NCBI GenBank assembly: GCA_039621445.1
Contig: CP154956.1
Location: 27,472,667 to 27,536,666 of the forward strand
Reading direction: 5' to 3'
DNA length: 64,000 nt
Source: Euglena gracilis
Taxonomy: Eukaryota; Euglenida; Euglenophyceae; Euglenales
Made by a program: the position numbers and the translations under genes. Below, piece after piece: positions 54,662 through 64,000 of the stretch. Each line of letters opens with the position of its first letter. Position 1 is the first letter of the stretch. The notes below the pieces were generated by a model. The model did not search any database. It was not told where the DNA came from and saw only the letters and a program-made list of their open reading frames with translations.

Positions 54662-55805
54662 TCAAAAAGGCCACCCCGCCGTCCTCCCCCGGCAGCGACA
54701 CGCACCCATGGGCTCTTCGATGAGTTCGATGAACCGAACGCCGTTGGCGAATCGGTCGAATTTCTCGCAGCCGCAGTTGCCGACGCGGAAGCTGGTTCCT
54801 GGCAGCAGGAGCACCTCCTGCGGCAGAAGACCAGCCGGCAGGCGATGCCGTCGGGGGGGGGGGGGGGGGTGAATAGGTAGTCTTTCCCAAGGCCTGCCCA
54901 ACTTGGTCATGCTATCACAACAGTGATGCGGGTGATCAGAGAGGGATAAAAGCTGGAAAAAATGGCACCTCAAAGCGACTTTGATTGGATTGCATCCAGG
55001 TTGAAATTTCTTTGAACTTTCTTCCGGAGGGCAGTATGTTGCACTCGTCATCCGAGGTGGTGGCCTGGAATCAGGCTTTTGCTTAAGACCCCGGGGGGGG
55101 GGGGGGGGCTGGCTAGCCAATCGGCTGGACACTGGAATAAATGGACGAGCTAGACCCTCCCTCCCCCCCTGGGGGGGAGGGGGGAGGTCCGGGGGTCCCC
55201 CAACAGGAAAAAAATTTTCCTCCGGCGCTGCGCGCCGAGGTGGAAATGAGATTTTTAATAGGTTTTGGGCTGATTTTGTTCAAAAAAATCCCCAAAATGG
55301 CCAAAAACGGGCATTTTTGGCCATTTTTGGGGTCCCAAAAAATATTTGTGCCGGTCACTTGAAAATTTTTTCCACTATCAGCCCTGCTAGCAGACCCCCC
55401 CCCCCGGACTAGCTGCAGTCCAGCCCCCCCCCGGGGGGGGGGGGGGGTACTGCAATCCCTTAAGCAGAAGCCTGCCTGGAATGGATGGGCTGGCAGGTGA
55501 CGGCCGGCGCTGCTGTCACCGGCCAATCCATTAATAATCTGGCTCCCAATCCAGAACTCGTGGAAGAGGGGGGAAACAATGCGGGAGGGATCGGGACAGG
55601 AGACCGGGCTGCTGGGCGGGAGGGGGTGGGGCAGGGGGTGGCAGACCTCCTCCTTCGGGAAGTGCGACAGGGCGGAGATGCGGACGCCGCTGTGCGCCTC
55701 CAGGAAGAACATCGTCCGGGCCACGGGCAGGGCTTTGACCCCTCCGGGGACTGGGGGCGGGTTGGGGACGGACCAGCACTGGGACCCCTCAGCAACCGCA
55801 ACATG

Positions 55806-55836
<31 letters not shown>

Positions 55837-57074
55837 GCATACAAGCCAAACTTAAGGGAAGTTTGGTTCCGTTTTTTTTTTAAAATTGACAATGCGATAA
55901 TTTTTGCCACGGATTCCCACCCCCCTCCCACCGGGTCCAAGACTAAAAAAAAAACTCCTGATGACAATTTCCGTGTTGATATGAAAAATAGGTGGAAGAC
56001 TTCCTGGTAGAAAAAGGAACTTGCCCAGAAATACACAGAAGCAGGACAAGGACGAATCCACTGGAATAATGCGTGTGCATATGGGGTGGGCAGGTGCGTG
56101 TGTATGTGCGTGCGTGTGCCAGTGTATGTGTGTGTGTGTGTGTTTTTGTGTGCATGCGTGCGTGCGTGCGCGCAAGAGTGCGTGCGTGCGTGCATGCATG
56201 CCTGTGTGTGTGCGCATGCGAGCATGTGTGTGCACATGGGAGGGTGGATTGGGGTGGGCGGGTGGGTGTGTGCGCGTGTGCACGCGCACATTCCGATGCA
56301 CTGATGCAGTGAGCAAAGCCTGGGCACCGGGCCGTCCTCTGCCTCGGCATTGCAGAACCCCTTGGCCACGCCAAGGGAGTATGAGCAGCTGGAGAATGCA
56401 ACCGCAGGGATGTGCTTGGCAGAGGGGACCCTGAGGCAAGCTACCTCAGCAAAAGGAAGGACAGAATTACGCTGCGAAACTGGCATTAGGGTAAACTGGG
56501 TACTGGCTACATTCGGGATGCACAACGAAGGACCAACATGCCGGAAACTTTCAGCTGGGCCGATACCCAAACGCCCTGGTGCAAGACTCTCCCTCCCTGG
56601 TGGGGATTTGGATGCAAAGAAAAAAGAAAATGACACCGGCAACACAGGCTACAGACTGCTGGGCAAACAAATTTGTCTGCCATGCAGACATGGCAGTGCA
56701 CTTCCAAAATCATAATCCAAAAATTGGGGATGAGAACCTCGTGCCACAGCATTGTGAACACACCAGACTTCTTTCTAACTCGGAAGACAGGGTGGGCGGG
56801 CACTAACTTGACACTCTTTCAGGGAATGCCATTGGCTGACTTCCCTGGGCGGCCCAGACCACGTGGTCCCCTGGGTGGTAGAGCCGGGCAGAGAGGGCAA
56901 TGCCGCGGTACAGCGTCCGATCCGCCTCTAAAGTCACCAGGTCCAGGGTGTATGGCATCACTGACACTCTGCAAGGTCAGAGGGAAAGATGGGCAGCAAA
57001 GCTGAGGAAGATTAGCCGACAGAGACATCCACAAGCACAAGCACAAACAAGCTGAGGAACACAAATGCACGACG

Positions 57075-57132
<58 letters not shown>

Positions 57133-59701
57133 AACCACACACACATACCAGGGAAAGAATTTCTATAGCACCAGGTGCACCCAATGAAACCATTTCTGGC
57201 ATTCCCTTCCAAAACTTTGAACAACAGCAGCTCTGAATGGGAAAATGAGGCTCCGAAACCTGAAATTATAGGGCATTTCAAGTGACTTTAGGCCAATTTA
57301 GCTATAGGTGCTTGCTCATCTGGGACATATGGAGCCCAGCGTCCTACCAGCAATCCTGGCATGGTTGTGGGACCCCATCCAGGGGTCAATTGAATTACAT
57401 TTGGGTCAAGCCCAGCCGGGCACAAAAGGTCAAAATGGCCGGAAATGGTGGTTTTTTTTTGGCTGTTTTGACCTTTTGTGCTAAAATTTGGTTGCAAATT
57501 CCAGGATGTCTGCATTTTGTTTTTGCCAGACTTTGGGTTCTGCCCCAGGAAAATCCGAAATTTTGGACTGGACCAATGCCCCACCCCCAAAACTGGGGTT
57601 CCAGCCAGCACCCCCATGAACAATTTTCCTTAAAGGCACAGCCAGGGTTTTTTTTGAGGCAAATTTGTGAAAAAAACATTTAACACTTTTAAACCCCTTT
57701 AAAAATCATTCAATCGAATTAAATCAGTTCTCAAAATATTCGAAACTTGGGCCCAAAACGAATTCGCAGAATCTCGGCAAAAAAAAAAAACTAAATCGAG
57801 GGAAAAAATGATTTCTGGCATTGCTGGAACATTCTTTATCCACACAAACTCGAAAAAATGGGACTTTCACTTTTTTTTTGATTTTGGCCTTGTTCGATCC
57901 CCAAATGGCCCTCGGAAAAAAGCAAAACAGAAAAATAGATGCCAGGCCTTTGCAAAAAGGTTCGCAGCACCTCTCCCCTGGGGGGGGGGAGGGCTGGACT
58001 GCAGGCAGTCCAAATTTGGCTGGTGGAAATCCTAGTGGACCCCCCGGAGGGGAGGGGGGGCAGCTAGTGGGAAAAATGTTTCTGGTGTCCAGCGCAAAGT
58101 GCCGAAAAAATTTTTGGACCCCAAAACTGGCTACAAATACTCATTTTTGGCCTTTTTGAGCGATCTTCTGGAACAAAATAAGCCAAAAAAAAACCATTAA
58201 AAACCTCATTTCCACCTCGTGGCGCAATCGAAGGAAATTTTTCCAGTAGGGGGACTCCCAGACCCCCAGGGTCCAGCTAGTCCATTTTTCCAGTGTATTG
58301 CAAAAAGGCTAACCCCTGTGGACCCCCTGGAGTCCTTGTGGTCCTGAGAGGTGCCTAAAATGCTTTGAAAACCCTTAAAAACTTTTTTAAAAAGCCTTAA
58401 ACACCTTCAAAAGTTGAAAATTTAAGCCTTAAAAATACCCCTGGGCACAGTTCACCAACACAGACTTGGTATGTGCTCATTCAATCCCAAATCCAAAATT
58501 GCCACAATTTGACACGAAAAGGTTCCAAAGACGCAACACACTTCCTCCGGAAGAGCCGCCGCCACAACGATGGCGGGGGACCGTCAGCAGCCAGCACGGG
58601 AGTGCGGAGCAGGCAAAGTGCCTAATTGCATGTCAAATGGCCGACAAATTGCCCCTCCCTTCTGACACACCATTTTCTTTGCTCAGCCCAGGGAGCTGGT
58701 CGGGGGGCGGAGGTGAGAGTTCGGGGTGACACGTCACTCTCCCGCGCCGGGCCATGGGGCACGTCCTTCAGGCCCCGCATCTTGCGCAGCCCCGCCAGCA
58801 GCGGGTGCAGCAACGGGTGCCAGAAGTGGATCCGCTCCCTGCCGTGCCACTGCCGGGCAACCCTACTGCCCGCGAGTCCCCCCCCCCCACCCACACCCCA
58901 AACCAGGCAGCTCATCTGAAACAAAGCCCGAAACAACACATCTTTGAAGAAGAAAAAAAGAGCAAAGAATATAAGAAAAACATCATTAAGGGTCGCAGTA
59001 AAATTTTTACGTCTTACATCTCAGCCTCTTTCTTCCATTCCTTCCAAATCATGAAGCGCCGCCACGCCGAGAGAGGGTGTTGCCGGTGTACGTGTCCTTT
59101 GGTGGGCCTCCCTGGCCATTTAACTCTAGACCCCCCCCCCAATCATCCTGCGGCTTTGGGCCATCGTGGATAATGATCAGCAATGGTTGCAACTGCACAC
59201 CCCAGCCCATACCAGCCACACCAGTCCATTCAATTTTTAACAACCCCCCCCAGGGGGGAGGGGGTCCAGGCTGAACCAGTCAGCCAATTTGAAAAAAAAC
59301 CAGTCACCCCCCAGGGGGGGGGGGGGTCGGCAAGTGACTGACTGGATGCGCCAGCCCCTGTCATGCCAGCCCCCATGCGATGGAGCCCCTGTTTCTCCCG
59401 CTGCAGCCGTCCGCCGGCCAGTCGGGTGGTTGCCAAGGCAGCGGCACGCCCAGGGGACTTGCTGCGCAGCGCCGCATTCATCTCGCGGTAGATCTGGAAC
59501 GTGGCGGAGGGCAGGCGGCGGCACCCCCCGGCTGGCTCCCTCGGGGCACCCCGTCCGGGGAGGGCATCGACACATCACTTCGGGGGATGGGGGGGGGGGC
59601 AGGGGGTGGACTGAACCAGGACTCCGACAGCGACCCCGGCTGCAGTTCCGACGTGTAGACGCACACCTGTGAAGGGGTGGAGGGCAGGGAGTCCTGCGAC
59701 T
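54662..59701 (-). CDS. ADP-ribosyltransferase domain protein, R-S-E class
   Basis: Seven exon-like segments in family order. About 59701-59600: VCVYTSEL. About 59525-59440: QIYREMNAALRS. 58849-58763: HFWHPLLHPLLAGLRKMRG. About 56927-56845: ADRTLYRGIALSARLYHPGD, holding the R of the R-S-E triad. 56430-56290: AFSSCSYSLGVAKGF, the S motif. 55750-55647: MFFLEAHSGVRISALSHFP. 54817-54662: EVLLLPGTSFRV, with the E region formed across the junction, then a TGA stop. The last two exons join in phase. The family transfers ADP-ribose from NAD+ to proteins and occurs widely in protists, animals and bacteria. The N-terminal exons are not defined and the target is unknown. A MITE lies in the last intron. 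Confidence 0.75.
55072..55474. mobile_element. hAT-like MITE (family CAGGCTTTTGCTTAAG), 403 bp
   Basis: The left end CAGGCTTTTGCTTAAG and right end CTTAAGCAGAAGCCTG are 16-bp inverted repeats with one mismatch. The 8-bp target repeat CCTGGAAT is exact (55064-55071, 55475-55482). The interior has long G and C runs, a GGCGCTGCGCGCC hairpin and AAATGGCCAAAA repeats. It sits in the last intron of the ADP-ribosyltransferase gene. Confidence 0.92.
55804..55832. repeat. (CA)n microsatellite
   Basis: About 14 CA units lie in the intron just before (minus strand) the exon 55750-55647. Confidence 0.9.
56090..56289. repeat. TG-rich tract at the start of an intron
   Basis: Degenerate (TG/CG)n on the plus strand. 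On the minus strand it begins GTGCGCGTGCACACG right after the exon ending at 56290. Confidence 0.7.
57070..57135. repeat. (CA)n microsatellite beside a candidate donor
   Basis: On the minus strand the sequence reads ...TTTCCCTG then GTATGTGTGTGTGG leading into the repeat. The preceding 110 bases (57150-57265) are open in two frames and may be a further exon, but they do not fit the ADP-ribosyltransferase pattern. Confidence 0.6.
57955..58290 (-). repeat. Inverted, end-damaged copy of the 55072-55474 MITE family
   Basis: Read on the minus strand it follows that MITE through ACTGGAAAAATGGACTAGCT and GAGGTGGAAATGAGG TTTTTAAT to the G/C-run end. Termini are diverged and no target repeat is visible. 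Confidence 0.7.
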
Positions 59702-59810
59702 GAAAAAGAATTTTTTGTCTAATCACATAGAAAGCTGCCGAAAAAGCCTTCATCTCTCGATGAAAACAAGTCGTCGTTGAGGGAAAAACTGATTCCTCAC
59801 ATCCTTGGGC

Positions 59811-60080
59811 CAGGCTATTGCTTAAGGACCTTGGGGGGTCCACTGGCGAGCCATTTTTCTAAACACTGAAAAAAAATGCACCAGCTAGACCCCTCCCCCC
59901 CGACTGGAAAAAAAAATTGGTGGAAATAAGGTTTTTAATATTTTTATGGCTTTTTGTTCCAAAATCCCCAAAAAGGCCAGAAATAGGCAGCTTTGGCAAG
60001 TTTTGGGGGTCCAAATTTTTTTGGCGCTTCGTGCCAGTTAGCCCTCCCCCCCCCCCCCCGGGGGGGTCTGCTAGAATTTC
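59811..60080 (+). repeat. Right-truncated copy of the 55072-55474 MITE family
   Basis: It starts CAGGCTATTGCTTAAG and keeps the same internal order (GCACCAGCTAGACCCC, TGGAAATAAGGTTTTTAAT, GGTCTGCTAG). The right terminal repeat is absent. Confidence 0.75.
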
Positions 60081-60436
60081 CACCAACCATCTATCACCCA
60101 TCCACCCAAAACATCAATAATAATATGTTTTTTAGCTTTTTAATATTTGACCCGGACCAGATTTGTAAAAGAGGTTCTTAAGGGAGGTCCTTGTGTAAAA
60201 AAAAATCCCATCCCTTACAGACCCCCTCGTGGAGGAAGGGAGACTGACCACCGTCCTGCGAGGGGTGTCAACACGTTAACCATTTCAAGAATTTTTCTTG
60301 CCGTTAACAACATGACGGGAGATTGCAAAGCTCTGCCAATCTCCCGCAACGGTTTGATTGGAGAAGAGGAGCTTCAGCACGGTGTAGTGTTGTGCACCAC
60401 CAAGAAAAACAAGGTCCCAAACAGGTTTTTTTTTTA

Positions 60437-60668
60437 AAGACTGAGCAGCCCCACCACCTGGGGGGGGGCCCCAGGGGGGGGATCCAGGGGACCCACTCAG
60501 TTTTCCCCCGAAAAAGGCCAAAAAATCAAGAAAAATGCCAAAAATAGGCAAATAGGCAAAAATAGTCAAAAAGGCACCGTTTTCAAAAATTTTCGGCGCC
60601 TTTGGTGCCGAAAAATATCCCCTGAGGGACCCCCCCCCCTGGGGAGGGGGGCTCGTGCTGAGCTCTTA
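60437..60668. repeat. MITE-like block, uncharacterised
   Basis: G/C-run blocks lie at both sides with the loosely inverted ends AAGACTGAGCA and TGCTGAGCTCTT. An internal GGCGCCTTTGGTGCC hairpin and repeated ATAGGCAAA are present. No target repeat was identified. Confidence 0.45.
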
Positions 60669-60736
60669 ATGGGACTCGCACATAGTGGACGGCCATAAAA
60701 ACCTAGCATTGCAAGTTTCAAATTACTTATGATGAT

Positions 60737-61400
60737 GCGCCGGGGGGTCGAAAAACGCTCGTTTTCGGCTCAGAAACAGGTTTTTCGGGTCCGGGAGGCC
60801 TAAAAACATCGTTTTGGGCAATTTTTGTTTTCGATCGACTTTTTTGACCCGTTTTTGACCCAAATTCATGGGTTTCGGGTCCAAAAACGGGGCGCCGGCC
60901 AGGGTTCGATATAAGGACAAGTGGGGGGGGGTCCGGACCCCCCCCTGCGGGGCAGGAGGGGGGGGGGTGGGGGGGGGGCACCCCCCCACCTAAACAGTGG
61001 CGCGGTCCGGGTGACCGATTTTCGGCCCGGCGCAAAGCGCCAGGCCGAAAATTTTTGACCCCCAAAACGACCAAAAGTGCCATTTTGGGCACTTTTTGGG
61101 CAAAAATGTGCCAAAAATGCAAAAAAATTTCGGCGCGAACCGCCACAGGAAAAAATTGACCCTTTTTGGGGGGGTCCCGGGTACCCCCCCAGGGTCGGTC
61201 TGGACCCCCCCTGCGGGCCAGGAGGGGGGGGGGGTGGGGGGGCCACCCCCCCACCTAAACCATGTACGGCCTCCTTATATCAAACCCTGGCGCCGGCGGG
61301 TCGAAAAACGCTCATTGTCGGTTCAAAAACAGGTTTTCCGGGTCCGGGAGGCCAGAAAACATCGTTTCGGGCAAAAAAAATTTCCATTTTTTTCGTCTGT
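60737..61400. repeat. Two tandem ~155-bp units interrupted by a MITE
   Basis: The unit starting GCGCCGG..GGGTCGAAAAACGCTC at 60737 recurs at 61290 (CAAAAACAGG, GGGTCCGGGAGGCC shared). The second unit is interrupted at its first bases by the MITE at 60900-61289. Confidence 0.8.
60900..61289. mobile_element. hAT-like MITE (family GGTTCGATATAAGG), 390 bp
   Basis: Left end CAGGGTTCGATATAAGG; right end in reverse complement CAGGGTTTGATATAAGG. The 8-bp flanking repeat is GCGCCGGC (60892-60899, 61290-61297). The interior matches 43137-43566 throughout, with shorter G/C runs. Confidence 0.92.
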
Positions 61401-61487
61401 TTTGACCCAAAATGGCCGAAAACAGCTAAGTCAAACAGGCCAAAACTGTAAAAAATGGCCAAAATGGCCGAAATTGGCCAAAAAAAT

Positions 61488-62090
61488 GGCCGTAACTCGG
61501 GCCAGGCGAGGAGTTGCGGGGAAATCAAAGTACCGTTAGATAGAGCATTTTAAGGGCTTCAGCTTAGGTCTCGGACATTTCCTTTGATTTTGCTTCATTT
61601 CGAGATATTTTGGAAACGTCGACTTTTTGACTCCGAAAACAGCCCCAAATGGCCCCCTGAAATGGGTTAAAATTGGCCGAAAAATGGCCGTAACTCGGGC
61701 TGCACGAAGAGTTGGGGGAAAAATAAACCATGGTTGGATAGGGCGTTCCAAGGGCTTCATTTTTGCTCTTAGCCCCGACTTTTCCTTTGATTTTGCTTCA
61801 TTGTCGAGATATTTAGGAAACCCCGATTTTTTGATATAAAAAAAACGGACCAACAAAACGCCCCAAAATGGCCGTTTTGGGCCACAAGCGCGCCGGAACA
61901 CAGGCCAGGCATGTCAGCTGGCCAAAATGGCGAACGGGGAGCGTTCCAGGGCCTCTGGGGGTACATTTCGTCAGACCGACATTTCCGGAAATAATGCACG
62001 TTTTCTCGAGATATTTTCGAAAAGTTGATTTTTTGACCGATTTTTGGACCCCGGCGAAATGGCAGAGTCGGAAAGGGGGGGGGGGGCGGG
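61488..62090 (+). repeat. Three degenerate ~200-bp tandem repeats
   Basis: Units begin near 61488, 61686 and 61925. They share GGCCGTAACTCGGGC (first two), AGGGCTTC, CGACTTTTC/CATTTCC and TTCGAGATATTT(T)GGAAA. No coding frame is shared. Confidence 0.75.
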
Positions 62091-62327
62091 CCAATCCTAC
62101 CCAGTTTGGGCCTTCGCGCGTGAATAACTTGGGCGTGGCAGGGAGTTGGGGGGGTCAAACGGAGGTGATTCGGAAAATAGAAATCCAGTGGCTCGTGACC
62201 GAAAAAAAAATCCGGGAACCAGGCCAGGATTATGGTGATAATCTGCCAGTTCCCGAGGTTGCCCCGACCAGGGGGGGTGGAAGGGGGTTGGACCCCCCTT
62301 TTGCCCAAGGGTAAGCTTCGCTCTTAC

Positions 62328-62779
62328 CAGGGGGGGGGGAAATGCAACTTGGCCCTTCAAATTATGCAAGTCAAAAAAAATGCAAAAAAATGCAAAAAAA
62401 TGCAAAAAAATGCAAAAAAATGCAACTTGCATGAAAAACCTGAGAAAAAGCTGGAATATAACAGAGCTTTGCTGCCTGAAATCAAAAAAAAATTCCAGGG
62501 CAAAATATTTTATGCAAAAAAATGCAAAAAAAATGCAAAAAATCCAAACATATGACAACCAACTACAAAAATTTTTTCCAGGGCAAAATATTTTATGCAA
62601 AAAATGCAAGAATATGCAAAAAAATCCAAACATATGGCAACCAACTACAAAAATTTTTTCCAGGGCAAAATATTTTATGCAAAAAAATGCAAAAAAATGC
62701 AAAAAAATGCAAATTTCGGGAAAAGCCGATTATGCAAAAAAATGCAAATTATGCAAGTTGCATTTTTCCCCCCCCCCTG
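62328..62779. mobile_element. TIR element with TGCAAAAAA interior, 452 bp
   Basis: The left end is CAGGGGGGGGGG then AAATGCAACTTG. The right end in reverse complement is CAGGGGGGGGG then AAAAATGCAACTTG. The 7-bp direct repeat is CTCTTAC (62321-62327, 62780-62786). The interior is almost wholly ATGCAAAAAA-type tandem repeats plus three copies of a CCAGGGCAAAATATTTTATG unit. No coding. Confidence 0.85.
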
Positions 62780-63070
62780 CTCTTACAAAGCTGAGCTCTT
62801 ATAAAAGGATAAGAGCTCAGCGACCCCCACCTCCCCTCCCGGAAGGGTCCACGACTAAAAAAACCCCTGGTTCCAAACCAAACTCCCCACCTTGGGCCTG
62901 GCTTTGGTTTGGTTTCTTTGAAACCAAACCAAATACTTATGCTGAAACTTACTTACTTATGCTCATGGGAAATACTTATCCCCTGGGCACCGTTCCCATC
63001 GGGCAACCAACACAGACAGGTTTGGTTGTTGTCCAGTCCTCTTCCTGTTCCAGGAGTATCATGTTGACTG

Positions 63071-63105
63071 AACACACACACACACACACATGCACGCACA
63101 CACAT

Positions 63106-63187
<82 letters not shown>

Positions 63188-63330
63188 TCACTCACTCACT
63201 CACTCACTCACTCACTCACTCACTCACTCACTCACTCACTCACTCACTCACTCACTCACTCACTCACTCACTCACTCACTCACTCACTCACTCACTCACT
63301 CACTAACTCACTCACTCACACACACAGGCG
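63071..63330. repeat. (CA)n followed by (CACT)n microsatellite
   Basis: (CA)n from about 63071 to 63182 changes to (CACT)n from 63181 to about 63318. On the minus strand this lies just inside the intron that follows the exon ending at 63384. Confidence 0.95.
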
Positions 63331-63383
63331 CATGCACACACACGTGCATGCACGCACGCACGTACACATGTGCACATGCATAC

Positions 63384-63588
63384 TGCCAGCGCCTCATCCT
63401 CCGTCAGGCCACACTCTTGGATGACTCGGCGGGCCACTCGGCGCTGGAGGCACAGCGTCGACTGCCGCAGCATCCGCCCGATGGACTTCGGGTGCGGCGC
63501 GGCGCTGTCGGGGAAGTGGGCCCGCGGCAGCCGCCGGCAGAAGTCCGCCACCCCCATGTCCGGAGGCTCGGAGCTGATGCCCGGCACC
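63384..63588 (-). CDS. Internal exon of an unknown gene
   Basis: Minus-strand borders are CCCCCAG at the 5' side and donor GTATGCATG at the 3' side. The 205-base exon encodes EPPDMGVADFCRRLPRAHFP, SIGRMLRQSTLCLQRRVARR and VIQECGLTEDEALA. Codon-like composition is good. It could be a 5' exon of the ADP-ribosyltransferase gene 3.7 kb downstream on the same strand, or a separate gene. I do not recognise the family. Confidence 0.55.
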
Positions 63589-63886
63589 CTGGGGGGGGGG
63601 GCAAGGAGGACCGGTTGTGTGGGCGGGGGGGGGGGGGGGTCGTTACTTTGGAGCGGACGAGCAGCAGCAGAATTGACGTGAGAAAACCAACCTCTCCGAA
63701 GAACTGCCCTTTCCTCCTCCTTTGTTGACCAGTTGCAGTTCAGTTCATTTTCTTTTTTCCCCCTGAATGGGCTTCAAATGGGAATGAGCTGAAGGGATGA
63801 GTTGAAATAAATACTCCGTTAATGATTTAATACATTGTTATTTTATTATTGCCATTTTGTCCACATTAAAAATCAAATTACCTCCC

Positions 63887-63995
63887 CCCCCCCCTTGTCT
63901 AAGAACCGGAAAAGATGGGTAAGAACCGGGGGGGTGGTGCTTATTTTGCCAAAATATGGGTAAGAACCAGGGGGGTGGTGCTTAGACAAGGGGGA
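63887..63995. repeat. Short inverted-end repeat at window edge
   Basis: CCCCTTGTCTAAG near 63890 mirrors CTTAGACAAGGGG near 63982. Between them GATGGGTAAGAACC GGGGGGTGGTGCTTA-type units occur twice. It is probably another tiny TIR element. Confidence 0.6.
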
Positions 63996-64000
63996 AAATT

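Noticed and set aside
57150-57265. An extra exon of the ADP-ribosyltransferase gene
   Set aside because: It has a good donor and acceptor, but neither open frame fits the short spacing expected between the helical exon and the YRG exon. It may be an alternative or unrelated exon.
59223-59350. Possible tiny TIR element (CCAGTCAGCCAATTTG ... CAAGTGACTGACTGG)
   Set aside because: Inverted ends are plausible, but no target duplication is present and the block is under 100 bases.
62380-63306. 308-codon Lys/Asn/Met-rich ORF
   Set aside because: It is built from the TGCAAAAAA array of a TIR element followed by a microsatellite. There is no protein-like segment.
63090-63728. Ser-Leu-Thr-His repeat ORF
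   Set aside because: It is a translation of the (CA)n/(CACT)n microsatellite and the antisense of the minus-strand exon at 63384-63588.

Overview
This is a nuclear window from a eukaryote. Coding information is split into short exons with recognisable GT..AG borders. There is no bacterial-style gene packing. Most of the DNA is transposable elements, simple repeats and G or C homopolymer tracts. A gene for the basal-body/ciliary coiled-coil protein SSNA1 (DIP13) implies a ciliated or flagellated organism. Its motifs read most like green-algal DIP13, so a flagellate alga or related protist is my best guess, held with low confidence.

Layout. 1-8.3 kb: degraded minus-strand coding sequence of unknown function, a segmental duplication split by two tRNA-derived SINE copies, and a Cys-rich reading frame. 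8.3-17.4 kb: a plus-strand Ty3-like LTR element (5' LTR 8943-9240, initiator-Met-type primer site, broken gag, same-orientation LTR at 17098-17412). It sits in older DIRS debris and contains two more SINEs and other low-complexity ORFs. 17.4-29.4 kb: a second, minus-strand relative with LTR, gag, zinc knuckle, protease, an unusual accessory domain, RT, RNase H, integrase and chromodomain. It is decayed by frameshifts and stops. 29.4-34.7 kb: a protease-bearing retroelement remnant, then an apparently intact DIRS-type tyrosine-recombinase retrotransposon (30160-34739) with inverted termini and an internal complementary region. A 138-bp deletion derivative lies at 35231-35368.

35-64 kb is the gene-bearing part, and every assignable gene is on the minus strand. 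A 3' partial gene of unknown function occupies about 39.9-42.7 kb. SSNA1 is at 49978-50607. A seven-exon gene at 54662-59701 reads as an R-S-E class ADP-ribosyltransferase domain. Isolated exons lie at 38.9, 49.0 and 63.4 kb.

The same region holds at least six elements with hAT-like CAGG termini flanked by intact, different 8-bp target duplications, and two further elements with 7-bp duplications. Two of these (43605-44707 and 46907-47682) enclose exon-like or ORF-like sequence, which suggests gene-fragment capture. Several introns start directly inside long (GT)n tracts. I see no CRISPR array, rRNA, free-standing tRNA gene or prokaryotic operon.
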